This document shows positions 42,535 to 50,594 of a DNA stretch of 64,000 nt, one piece after another. The stretch covers positions 1 to 64,000 of the forward strand of contig NZ_JACZEP010000003.1 in assembly GCF_014863355.1 (NCBI RefSeq). The letters are read 5' to 3'. Origin of the DNA: Aminobacter carboxidus (GTDB lineage: Bacteria > Pseudomonadota > Alphaproteobacteria > Rhizobiales > Rhizobiaceae). Every line of letters starts with the position of its first letter. Position 1 is the first letter of the stretch. The position numbers and the translations under genes are program-made. The notes beneath the pieces were generated by a model. The model saw only the letters and a program-made list of their open reading frames with translations. It searched no databases and was not told where the DNA came from.

Positions 42535-44028
42535 TCAGTTCCTCTGCAGAACCATCTCCTTGACCCGCGAACGCATGATTTGGCCGGTGGCCGGCGTTTT
42601 CGGCAGGTCGTCTACGGCAATGATTTTTCGCGGATGCTTGAAAGCAGCGAGCGCGCTGCCGAGATGTGAGCGCAGGACGTCGAGGCTCGGGCATTCGCCG
42701 GGGCGGTCAAGCACGACCGCTGCGCAGACCAGCTCACCCCAAACCGGATCCGGCAGGCCGATGACGGCGACCGAACGGATGCCTGGGCAGCCGGCCAGCG
42801 CAAGCTCGACCTCCGCCGGCGCAACGGTCTCACCGCCCGAGCGGATAACTTCGCGGCGGCGGCCGGTGATTGTGAGATAACCTTCAGCGTCGGCTTCGGC
42901 GAGATCGCCGCTGCGATACCAGCCGTCGACAAAGACCTCCTGGGTCTGCTCCGGCAACTCGAAATAGCCGTCCATCATGCTCATTGAGCGCAGCTGCAGT
43001 TCGCCGTCGACGATGCGCGCCTCATTGCCGGGATTGGGTAAGCCGACACTGCCGGGCTTGCGCTCGATGTCGGAATCGTTGAGCCCGAGCGCGCCGCCGA
43101 ATTCGGTCGAGCCATACATCGCCGCGCGGTAGGCGCGCGGGAAACGGGCGCGTATCCGCTCCATCAGCACCGGATCGAAGCTGGAGGTTCCTGAGGCAGC
43201 AGAGCGCACGACGCTGCCGTCGAACGGCGTCCTGGCCGCTAGCAGGCGCTCCCATATTGCGGGGATGCAATAGAAGAAGGCCGGTTTCCATTGGTCGATG
43301 GCACGCGCCAAAAGCTCGCCCTCCGGGCGGGAGACGAAATGGGCGGCGCGGCGGTGCGCCCAGTTTTCCATCAGGTAGTTCCAGCCGGCCCAGTGGAACA
43401 TCGGGAAGGTCATCAGCTCGCCGCGACCACCCGAAGTGACGAAGCGCGACGCGCCAAGATATGAGCGCAGCCAGCTTGCCTTGTGGGAGAGAACCACGCC
43501 CTTGGGCAGACCGGTGCTGCCACTGGTCATGAAGATCGCGTGCGTATCGCTTTCCGCCACGCCCATGTCGGGCAGGGGATCGGTGCTCGCCTTGCCAGGC
43601 AGCACATCGAGATTGAAACCTGCCGTCACAGTGTCTCCAGCGCCAAGGATGGCGACCGGAATGTTTGAATTGGATGTCCCGAAGCTGCTGCCGTCCTGGC
43701 GCGCCGGATCGAGCACAACGAGATCGGGGCGGATGTATCCGGCAATGGGCAGGAGTTCCTCCGGCGACAGTGCCGGATTGACGGGAACGAAGGCTGCGCC
43801 CAGCCGCTGGGTGGCGAAATAGAAGGCGAGGTGATCGAGCGCCATCTCGGCCTGGAACAGGATGCGGCTGCCACGCTTGATGCCAAGGACCTGCAGCGCG
43901 CGCGCCATGGCGTTCGCCGCCTTGTCGACCTCTGCAAATGTTACAGTGCGTTCGTCGAGCGATGCCGCAAGCGCGTTGGGCGTCGTATTGACGGCTAGGT
44001 CGAGAATGCGATGGGTCAGGCGAAGCAT
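42535..44028 (-). CDS. Acyl-CoA synthetase-like AMP-binding protein with an altered A10 motif
   Basis: A 497-residue ANL-superfamily protein with the P-loop SGSTGLPKGVVLS, the YGSTEFGG motif, and the YRSGDLAEADAEGYL and GRRREVIRSGGETVAPAEVE hinge region. The C-terminal A10 motif, usually PxxxxGK, reads TPATGQIMRSR: the catalytic lysine that supports adenylation is glutamine (Q483, codon CAA). The enzyme may be impaired in the first half-reaction, use another residue, or do a different job. It follows the oxidoreductase beta subunit by 4 bases. A role in thioester formation from the transported acid is inferred. Confidence 0.85.
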   Translation of the reverse strand: MLRLTHRILDLAVNTTPNALAASLDERTVTFAEVDKAANAMARALQVLGIKRGSRILFQAEMALDHLAFYFATQRLGAAFVPVNPALSPEELLPIAGYIRPDLVVLDPARQDGSSFGTSNSNIPVAILGAGDTVTAGFNLDVLPGKASTDPLPDMGVAESDTHAIFMTSGSTGLPKGVVLSHKASWLRSYLGASRFVTSGGRGELMTFPMFHWAGWNYLMENWAHRRAAHFVSRPEGELLARAIDQWKPAFFYCIPAIWERLLAARTPFDGSVVRSAASGTSSFDPVLMERIRARFPRAYRAAMYGSTEFGGALGLNDSDIERKPGSVGLPNPGNEARIVDGELQLRSMSMMDGYFELPEQTQEVFVDGWYRSGDLAEADAEGYLTITGRRREVIRSGGETVAPAEVELALAGCPGIRSVAVIGLPDPVWGELVCAAVVLDRPGECPSLDVLRSHLGSALAAFKHPRKIIAVDDLPKTPATGQIMRSRVKEMVLQRN

Positions 44029-44032
44029 GGTC

Positions 44033-44821
44033 CTATTCCGAAGCTGAAATGTCCTTGATCTCGCCCAGCGGGTAGGTCTTGCCGAGCGACTCCATCATGT
44101 AGTCGGCGCCGCCCGAGGCCGGCACGAACCAGCCGGTCGGGCACATGGTCAGGATCTCGACCAGGCTGAGCCCCTTCTTCTCCACCTGCCGCTGGAAGCC
44201 CTTGCGGATCAGGCGGCGCGTGGCAGCGATCGAGGCTGCGTTGTGCACCGAGCCACGTGCCACATAGGCCGAGCCCGGCATTGCCGCGACCATGTCACCG
44301 ATGACGATCGGATGGCCATGATAGGTCGCGTCGCGCCCTTCCAGCGTGTTTTTGGTGCGCTGGCCGATCACCGACGAGGCGGTCATCTGGCCGCCGGTGT
44401 CGCCAAACACGCCATTGTTGAGCAGGATGCAGGTGATGTTTTCGCCGCGCGCGGTGGCGTGCAATATCTCGGCCAGGCCCTCGCTGGTCATGTCGCCGTC
44501 GCCTTGCAGCGTCCACACCGCAACATCAGGGCGCATGCGCTTGAGGCCGGTTGCGACCGCAGGCGCGCGTCCATGAAGGCAAAGGGTCGAGTCGACGTCC
44601 ATCGTCATAATGAACGAGCCGTAACAACCGTGCCCGATGATCGATACGTTCTTTTGAGCTAGGCCGAGCTCTTCGATGACTTCGAGCACTAGGCGGATGG
44701 CCACCGGCTCGCCGCAGCCGGGGCAAAGGTGGTGTTCCTCGGTCTGCAGCAGAGTCGGCTTGAAAGAAGCCACCTTGTTGCTCGGCGCCTCGGGTGGGCG
44801 CGTGGTCATAACGATGCTCAT
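44033..44821 (-). CDS. 2-oxoacid:ferredoxin oxidoreductase, beta subunit
   Basis: A 262-residue thiamine-diphosphate subunit. CPGCGEP near residue 33 provides cysteines for the proximal iron-sulfur cluster, and GDGDMTSEG to LLNNGVFGDTGGQ is the cofactor motif. It overlaps the alpha gene by ATGA. The four-subunit set oxidatively decarboxylates a 2-oxoacid to its acyl-CoA and reduces ferredoxin. The particular 2-oxoacid is not readable; branched-chain or aryl types are plausible given the Liv-type transporter. Confidence 0.88.
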   Translation of the reverse strand: MSIVMTTRPPEAPSNKVASFKPTLLQTEEHHLCPGCGEPVAIRLVLEVIEELGLAQKNVSIIGHGCYGSFIMTMDVDSTLCLHGRAPAVATGLKRMRPDVAVWTLQGDGDMTSEGLAEILHATARGENITCILLNNGVFGDTGGQMTASSVIGQRTKNTLEGRDATYHGHPIVIGDMVAAMPGSAYVARGSVHNAASIAATRRLIRKGFQRQVEKKGLSLVEILTMCPTGWFVPASGGADYMMESLGKTYPLGEIKDISASE

Positions 44822-45897
44822 TTGCTGGCTCCGTTGATGGCTAGCTCGATACGTTCGCGGATGACGCCTGCGTCCATCAACGGCCCTAGGTTGAGGCCGG
44901 ACTCGTCGAAGCTGACGCCGCCAATGGCCTTGACCAGCTTGCGGTCGAGCACGTTGAGCTTGACGTCGTCGATCATCTGGCCGGCGTTGAGTTCGAACAC
45001 CAGCACGCGCTTACAGCCGTGCGATGCCGCTTCCAGCGCATCGCCGGGGAAGGGCCAAAGCGTGATCGGGCGGAAATAGCCAACCTTGTGGCCATCGGCG
45101 CGCATTTCGCGCACTACGTGCTCGACGAACTTGCCGCCAGAGCCGAAGGCTACGACCAGCGTCTCTGCGTCCTCGACGAACCCTTGCTCGTGGCGCGCCT
45201 CGACTTCGGCGATGGCGTCGAACTTGGTCGCGATGCGCTCCCAGTGCAGGCTGGGGCCGGGACCGGGATTGTTGGTCTTGCCGCAGCCGAAGGTCCAGAT
45301 CTGCCGGGACATGCCCGAACCGCCAGAGGTGCCGTCGAGTTGCCAGTCCTTCTCCGGCAATGGCTCGAGCTCGAGGTCCGGCAATTCGGTGCCCATCTGG
45401 GTGCGGGCGAGCAGGTTGTCGCCCATGAAAATCACCGGCACGCGGTATTTGTCGGCGAGGTGGAAGGCGAGCTGCGCATGCTCGACGGCCTCGTGCAGGT
45501 CCTTGGGCGCAAGCGTGATGGTGCGATAGTCGCCCCAGCCGCCGCCGCGCGTCGCCTGGAAATAGTCCTGCTGGTTGCGCGCCATGTTAAAGATGACGAT
45601 TGGCGTCTCGTTGAGGGCGGCCTCGGCGATCGCCTCCTGCATCAGTGCGAGGCCCTGGCCGCATGAGCCGCTGGCCGCGCGGAAGCCGCCGGCCGCTGCA
45701 CCCAGCGCCATGTTGACGCCTTCGATTTCGGTCGCCGCGTTGATGCAGACACCGTCATGGTGCGGCAGCTTCTCGGCCATGTATTCGAGCAGTTCGGTCG
45801 CCGGCGACATAGGATAGCCGGCATAAAAGCGCAGGCCCGCCATGATTGCTGCTTCGACGATCGCCTCGCTGCCGTCCATCAAGCGCATCGGCATCAT
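44818..45897 (-). CDS. 2-oxoacid:ferredoxin oxidoreductase, alpha subunit
   Basis: A 359-residue alpha subunit with the YAGYPMSPATELLEYMAE pattern and ATEIEGVNMALGAAAGGFRA, both characteristic of KorA/VorB proteins. The C-terminal domain II follows (VVAFGSGGKFVEHVV, RPITLWPFP). It overlaps the delta gene by ATGA. Confidence 0.9.
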   Translation of the reverse strand: MMPMRLMDGSEAIVEAAIMAGLRFYAGYPMSPATELLEYMAEKLPHHDGVCINAATEIEGVNMALGAAAGGFRAASGSCGQGLALMQEAIAEAALNETPIVIFNMARNQQDYFQATRGGGWGDYRTITLAPKDLHEAVEHAQLAFHLADKYRVPVIFMGDNLLARTQMGTELPDLELEPLPEKDWQLDGTSGGSGMSRQIWTFGCGKTNNPGPGPSLHWERIATKFDAIAEVEARHEQGFVEDAETLVVAFGSGGKFVEHVVREMRADGHKVGYFRPITLWPFPGDALEAASHGCKRVLVFELNAGQMIDDVKLNVLDRKLVKAIGGVSFDESGLNLGPLMDAGVIRERIELAINGASK

Positions 45898-46151
45898 TGC
45901 ATCCTTTCGGCGTCCGAGCCCGAAACGATCGGCTCGTGGTATTTGTAGACTTCGAAGACGAAGTCAGGGCAAACCTGCTGGCAGGCGGTGCAACCTGTGC
46001 AACCGGGCGCAAGCTCCGGATAGAGATAGCCGGTGGCGTTGCCGGCCCTGGACATGGTCAGCACCCGGGGCGGGCAAGCGACGATGCACAGCTCGCAGCC
46101 CTTGCAGCGGTCGGCATCGATGACGAGGGTTCCGCGCGTAACCTGCCTCAT
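45894..46151 (-). CDS. 2-oxoacid:ferredoxin oxidoreductase, delta (2x[4Fe-4S]) subunit
   Basis: An 85-residue ferredoxin-like subunit with two CxxCxxCxxxCP sets: C16, C19, C22, C26 and C51, C54, C57, C61. It carries electrons from the thiamine site to external ferredoxin. It overlaps both the alpha and gamma genes by a few bases. Confidence 0.9.
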   Translation of the reverse strand: MRQVTRGTLVIDADRCKGCELCIVACPPRVLTMSRAGNATGYLYPELAPGCTGCTACQQVCPDFVFEVYKYHEPIVSGSDAERMQ

Positions 46152-46735
46152 GCGACCCGCGCCTCTTGAGCGTCGAAATCGACCTTGTAGGTAAGCGGCG
46201 TGACGGCTGCCGCCCCGGCGCGGATAGCCCGTTCATTGGCGTCGATGTGCTGGCGTCGATAAGCAGGGATCTGCTCGGCCATTGCGGCCACCGCGCTGTC
46301 TATTTTTACGGCACCCGTGAGCGCTGCATATGCGCCCAGCATCACCATGCCGGCGGCCATGCGGCTGCCTTGCTCGGTGGCGATTGCGGTGGCGGGTAAG
46401 GTGACAAGAATGTGCTTGTCCATGCAAGGCAGGTCGGCGGCGATCGTCGCTTCGGCGAGAACCAGCGAACCCGGCCGTAGCCTTGAACCGACGCGCGCCC
46501 AAAACAGATGCGACATGGCGATGGCCGAGCCGGCATGCGGCAAGATCGGCAATGCCTTGAGCGGTCTCGCGCCGATGACCACAGTGCCGACCGAACTGCC
46601 GCCGCGCATGTGGCCGCCATACTCGCCGGCCAGCATGACATGGCGACCGTCCCTGATGGCGGCGAGCGCCAGCGACTTGCCGACAAGCTGAATGCCCTGG
46701 CCGCCGATGCCAGAAATGAAAAGGTCGAGTTCCAA
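46148..46735 (-). CDS. 2-oxoacid:ferredoxin oxidoreductase, gamma subunit
   Basis: A 195-residue subunit starting MELDLFISGIGGQGIQLVGK, the invariant GxGGQG opening of the gamma/POR_N group. AGEYGGHMRGGSS is the second conserved stretch. It is the first gene of the eleven-gene leftward operon that reaches 37045, and its promoter overlaps the palindrome at 46807. Confidence 0.9.
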   Translation of the reverse strand: MELDLFISGIGGQGIQLVGKSLALAAIRDGRHVMLAGEYGGHMRGGSSVGTVVIGARPLKALPILPHAGSAIAMSHLFWARVGSRLRPGSLVLAEATIAADLPCMDKHILVTLPATAIATEQGSRMAAGMVMLGAYAALTGAVKIDSAVAAMAEQIPAYRRQHIDANERAIRAGAAAVTPLTYKVDFDAQEARVA

Positions 46736-46806
46736 CTAACCCCTCCCGGTTACTCGTGACCCAAGTGCTAGGGCCATCCCGGCATCGGGGCAAGCGATTT
46801 TTTCTA

Positions 46807-46832
46807 GTTCGACAAGAAATTTCCTGTTGAAC
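46807..46832. promoter_or_regulatory. 26-base palindrome, candidate TetR operator
   Basis: Left arm GTTCGACAAGAAA (46807-46819) and right arm TTTCCTGTTGAAC (46820-46832) are complementary at 11 of 13 positions with no gap. It lies midway in the 146-base divergent region between the oxidoreductase operon and the 7Fe ferredoxin gene. The TetR gene at 47232 is the obvious candidate protein, controlling both directions at once. Confidence 0.65.
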
Positions 46833-46881
46833 AACAAAAAATGTCAGTTAGCTTCCGGCCACCGCTTTGGAGGAGTAACAA

Positions 46882-47217
46882 ATGGCCTATGTGGTGACCG
46901 ACGCCTGCGTGCGCTGCAAATTCACCGACTGCGTGGCGGTATGCCCGGTCGATTGCTTCCACGAGGGCGAAAACATGCTGGTGATCGATGCGGAGGTGTG
47001 CATCGACTGCGGCGTTTGCGAGCCCGAGTGCCCGGCCGACGCCATCCTGGCCGACACCGACCAAAGGGCAGACAAGTGGCTGAAAATGAACAAGGAATAT
47101 GCGGCGAAATGGCCGGTGATTTCGACGCGGCTGCCGCCACCGGAAGACGCCGAAACCTTCAAAAGCCTCGAAGGAAAATTCGAGACCCACTTCTCGCCTG
47201 CGGCTGCAATTCGTTGA
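46882..47217 (+). CDS. fdxA: 7Fe ferredoxin, FdxA type
   Basis: A 111-residue [3Fe-4S][4Fe-4S] ferredoxin very like Azotobacter FdI. By that model C9, C17 and C50 bind the 3Fe cluster and C21, C40, C43 and C46 the 4Fe cluster; C12 and C25 are the conserved extra cysteines. GGAGGAG gives the start. Located opposite the oxidoreductase operon, it is the likely electron acceptor of that complex and donor to the reductase at 37045. Confidence 0.92.
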   Translation: MAYVVTDACVRCKFTDCVAVCPVDCFHEGENMLVIDAEVCIDCGVCEPECPADAILADTDQRADKWLKMNKEYAAKWPVISTRLPPPEDAETFKSLEGKFETHFSPAAAIR

Positions 47218-47231
47218 TGTCGCTGGTGCGG

Positions 47232-47972
47232 CTAGCTGGGCGATGCCATGCCGTCGAAAAGGATGTCGAGTATTTGGATGGCAAGGTCCGTCGGCGTAAG
47301 GCCGTCCGGCCGGTACCATTCGCGCGTCCAGATCAGGGTGCCCTGAAGCACCTGATTGGCGAGCGATACATTGATACCAGGTCTCAATTCACCCGCCTCG
47401 GCGGCCGCCGCCATAAGGTCGCGCCAGATTCTGTTGGTCTCGTTCAGCAGGTTGAAATGCCTCTCGCGCACATCCTGCGGAACCTGGTTGATGACGTTGC
47501 CATGCGCGGCAATGTAGTCGAGTTTATGCAGTGTCGTGTTGAGATAGGTGATCGCCGCCGCCTTGATGCGCTCGCGGTAGCGCGTTTCCGGAGGCAACTG
47601 CTGTAGCGTCGCGAGCAGCCTGATGTGAAGTTGCCGCGTCAGGGAATTGATCATTTCCTCGACCAGCACGTCCTTGGTCGGAAAATGATAGCGCAGCGCC
47701 GTCACGTGCAGGCCGATCTCATCGGAAATGTCGCTGAGCTTGGTAAGCTGGTAGCCCTTTTGGGCGAAGACCTTGGCCGCTGCGTCGAGGATTTTTTCTT
47801 GTACGCCCTCGGTCTTGCGGCTTGGCTTGCGGCCCGAAGCGTTGCGGGCAGTGCGATTCAGCTCACGAGTCGCGCCCTCGGCTTCGATGATCGACGGCCC
47901 TTCGGATTCGTTCGTCGTCATTCTTTCGCTGCTCAAGCTTGCCGACTCGCCGTGCCTAGCTTCCTGGATCAT
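47232..47972 (-). CDS. TetR-family transcriptional regulator
   Basis: A 246-residue regulator with a 60-residue variable N-terminal part, then a TetR helix-turn-helix (ILDAAAKVFAQKGYQLTKLSDISDEIG, around 70-110) and a ligand domain. AAGGAGG precedes the ATG at 47972; the longer frame lacks support. It converges with fdxA. It probably represses through the 46807 palindrome and is released by an acyl-CoA or related ligand, as in FadR/PaaR-like TetR proteins; that ligand is inferred. Confidence 0.88.
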   Translation of the reverse strand: MIQEARHGESASLSSERMTTNESEGPSIIEAEGATRELNRTARNASGRKPSRKTEGVQEKILDAAAKVFAQKGYQLTKLSDISDEIGLHVTALRYHFPTKDVLVEEMINSLTRQLHIRLLATLQQLPPETRYRERIKAAAITYLNTTLHKLDYIAAHGNVINQVPQDVRERHFNLLNETNRIWRDLMAAAAEAGELRPGINVSLANQVLQGTLIWTREWYRPDGLTPTDLAIQILDILFDGMASPS

Positions 47973-48181
47973 TTGTAACGTGCCTCCTTGCGCACAAGCC
48001 ACTGCTTTCCCATTCGTGGCTGGCCATGCTTCGGCAAAAGAAGATGGAGTGCGGCTTCGTCGGGCATTCAGATTCGACCGACAGGATGGCCATTGCCGCC
48101 GACAAGGCAATCATAATTTCTTCTTGAGCATGAAATTTTTCTGGGTAAGTTCGCCCGGACTGGTTCACGAAAGGCAGTGAC

Positions 48182-48940
48182 ATGTTCGAACTCGACCTCA
48201 AAGGGCGCCGCGTTGTTGTGGCCGGCGGCAGCAGGGGCCTTGGCCTGAACACGGCACTCGCCTTCGCAAAGGTCGGCGCTTCGGTTTCGGTCTGCGCACG
48301 CGGTGCGACCGATCTGGAAACGGCACGGGCAGGCATTGCCGCGCACGGCGTCGGTGCCCATTCCGGGCTGTGCGACCTCGCCGATCTCGGCTCGATAGAG
48401 GCCTATGTCGGGGAGGCGGCAACCGCGCTTGGCGGCATCGACATCCTAGTCAACAACGCCACCGGCAAGGCCAGTTCCGACACCGAGCAGGACTGGGCGG
48501 ATAGCCTGAGCGTCGATGTGCTCGCAACGGTGCGCGCATCGCGCGCGGCACAGCCCTTCTTGGAACAAGGCAAAAATCCTGTTGTCATCAACATCTCGTC
48601 GCGAACCGCTTTTGGTCCGGCTCGAGCTACGCCAGCCTACGGTGCTGCCAAGGCGGCCGTGATGCATTTTACCCAGTCGCAGGCAGCCGCACTGGCAGGC
48701 AAGGGCATACGGGTCAATTGCGTGGCGCCGAGTTCGCTCGAGTTCCCCGGTGGTTGGTGGGACAAGTGCCGCAACAGCAATCCGGAGCTGTATCAGAAGA
48801 CCAAAGCCAGCTTCCCCTTCGGCCGCTTTGGCGCGCCTGAAGATATTACCCGTGTCATCCTCTTCCTGGCATCGCCACTGAGCGGCTGGATCACCGGCCA
48901 GACCCTGCTCGCCGACGGCGGTCAGACATTACAGGTATAG
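48182..48940 (+). CDS. Short-chain dehydrogenase/reductase (SDR)
   Basis: A 252-residue classical SDR. The cofactor loop reads AGGSRGLGLNTA (instead of TGxxxGxG), NNATG follows near residue 95, and the catalytic Ser, Tyr and Lys are in ISSRTAFG and YGAAKAAV. The C-terminal SPLSGWITGQTLLADGG is typical. It is divergent from the TetR gene and may belong to the same regulon, acting on a hydroxyacyl or alcohol intermediate. Confidence 0.9.
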   Translation: MFELDLKGRRVVVAGGSRGLGLNTALAFAKVGASVSVCARGATDLETARAGIAAHGVGAHSGLCDLADLGSIEAYVGEAATALGGIDILVNNATGKASSDTEQDWADSLSVDVLATVRASRAAQPFLEQGKNPVVINISSRTAFGPARATPAYGAAKAAVMHFTQSQAAALAGKGIRVNCVAPSSLEFPGGWWDKCRNSNPELYQKTKASFPFGRFGAPEDITRVILFLASPLSGWITGQTLLADGGQTLQV

Positions 48941-49011
48941 TCTTCAGCGATCTGCCTCTATGGAATCGGGCATAGCATCGCATCGTCGTGGTACGGTAGA
49001 CGCCTGGATCA

Positions 49012-50172
49012 TCAGCCGCGGCGTTGCTCCGTCATCAGAAGCACCGCCAGGACACAGCTCAGCAGGCCCAGCAACAGTGGCAGTCCCTGATGTCCGATCA
49101 GTTGCATCGTGAATCCTGTTGCAGGCGAGCCCACTATGCCGCCGATGCCCCATGCAAGCGCGAAGCCGGCATTGCCGGCAATCAGGGTCTGGCCGGTGAA
49201 ACGCTCGCCGAGTTGGATCAGCGCCATGGTGTAGATGCCGAACGAGACCCCGCCCCAAACGAAAACGAGCGGCCAGATCAGCCACCAACCGAAGGCCTGA
49301 GGCAGCAGCAGGCAACCGGCCAGGCAAGCCAGTGCACAGAACAGCATGGTTCGCGTCGAGCCTAGCTGCTCGGCCATGCGCCCGAGCAAGATCTGCAGCA
49401 AGGCGTTGCCTGCGATGAAGCAGGTGATGAGCGAAGCGATCCTGCCTTCGGCACTGCCGAGCGCTGCGCCATAGACCGCAAACAGGGAAATCAAGGTCTG
49501 CTCGAAGGCGGCGGCGGTGAAAACCGCAAACAACAGCAGCGGCGCAAGCGCGAAGAAGCCGCCGATCGACGTTGCTTCGCCGTCATGCGGCATCCTTGGC
49601 ATGCGCGGTACGACCGCAAGTACGATCAGGCCGCAGACAAGGAATGCCACGACGCCGACCATGAAGGGCGGCCAGCCCTCGGTGCCGACCAGGCCGAGCG
49701 ATAAAGGGCCGATGGCGAAGCCGCCCGAAACGATCGCTGAATAGAGCCCCATGATGCGACCGCGCCGAGATGCCGGTGTGATCGCCAGCAGCCAGGTTTC
49801 GCTGATCACGTAGAGCGGATTGGCAAAGAAGCCGAGCAGGAAGCGCAGCGGCATCCAGGCCCAGATGTCCTGCACCAGGGCGATGGCGACCAGGGTGGCT
49901 GCAGCCAGCAAAGAACACAGGATCGCAAGCCGTGCCGCCCCCACACGCCGGGTCAACCCGGGAATGACGGGCGACGACACGATGAAACCCAGCGGCGTCA
50001 TCGCCGCCGACAGACCGATCAGGCCTGCCGTCGTCCCTTGCCGCTCCAGGATGAAGCTGAGCAGCGGATAGGTCAGTCCCTGCGCCACGGCAAATACCGT
50101 GACGGTCGCAATGACACCCGCCATCGCGCCCCATGGGATCTGTCGCTGCGATGTCGAACTTTCGGCCGTCAT
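49012..50172 (-). CDS. MFS transporter (YcaD-like)
   Basis: A 386-residue, twelve-segment membrane protein. The GLSAAMTPLGFIVSSPVIPGLTRR stretch corresponds to the loop 2-3 region of the YcaD/MFS_1 group, and SRRGRIMGLYSAIVSGG is the second conserved loop. GGAGG sits just before the ATG at 50172, so it is preferred over 50184. The substrate is unknown; neighbours give no hint. Confidence 0.85.
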   Translation of the reverse strand: MTAESSTSQRQIPWGAMAGVIATVTVFAVAQGLTYPLLSFILERQGTTAGLIGLSAAMTPLGFIVSSPVIPGLTRRVGAARLAILCSLLAAATLVAIALVQDIWAWMPLRFLLGFFANPLYVISETWLLAITPASRRGRIMGLYSAIVSGGFAIGPLSLGLVGTEGWPPFMVGVVAFLVCGLIVLAVVPRMPRMPHDGEATSIGGFFALAPLLLFAVFTAAAFEQTLISLFAVYGAALGSAEGRIASLITCFIAGNALLQILLGRMAEQLGSTRTMLFCALACLAGCLLLPQAFGWWLIWPLVFVWGGVSFGIYTMALIQLGERFTGQTLIAGNAGFALAWGIGGIVGSPATGFTMQLIGHQGLPLLLGLLSCVLAVLLMTEQRRG

Positions 50173-50260
50173 GCAGACCTCCATGCGGGGCAGGGCATTT
50201 CTGTCACGCGGCGCGCAACGGCACCGAGAAACTGGCGGTCAAGTGTCATCGCACTTTGCC

Positions 50261-50467
50261 TCAGGCTTGCCAGAAGTGTTTGGCGATCTCCGTCTCGACC
50301 TGCCGTGCGGTCAGGCCTATATCGTCGATCAGATAGGGATCGGCTTTCAATTTCTGCTCCAGTTCCCAGCGGAAGCGTATCCGCCATCGCCAGGTTGCTA
50401 TGGTGCCTGGCAAATTCGCCCGCCTTGGCTGAGGCGGAGCCGGTGCAACCTTGCAAGTATCGTTCAT
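50261..50467 (-). CDS. Small DUF1127-like protein
   Basis: A 68-residue basic protein starting MNDTCKVAPAPPQ. Residues about 25-65 (WRWRIRFRWELEQKL, DDIGLTARQVETEI) resemble the DUF1127 short helical motif, common in Rhizobiales and linked to RNA or phosphate/C1 responses. GAGG precedes the ATG at 50467. The long open frame upstream (to 50809) is a GC-related extension. Confidence 0.55.
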   Translation of the reverse strand: MNDTCKVAPAPPQPRRANLPGTIATWRWRIRFRWELEQKLKADPYLIDDIGLTARQVETEIAKHFWQA

Positions 50468-50594
50468 CGTCAACCTCGTCCGGCTTTGAGGCGCTGGACC
50501 CCTCGACCTGAATGAGGATGACTTCTGCAGAATACGAACCGCGTCGTCCTTAAGCCCTGCCAAATAGTTCCAAAAACTTCCAAACGGGCTATAG

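Noticed and set aside
48110-48140. Second copy of the TetR palindrome near the TetR/SDR promoters (CATGAAATTTTTC region)
   Set aside because: Only a short core agrees and the outer arms do not pair, so it is not distinguishable from AT-rich background.
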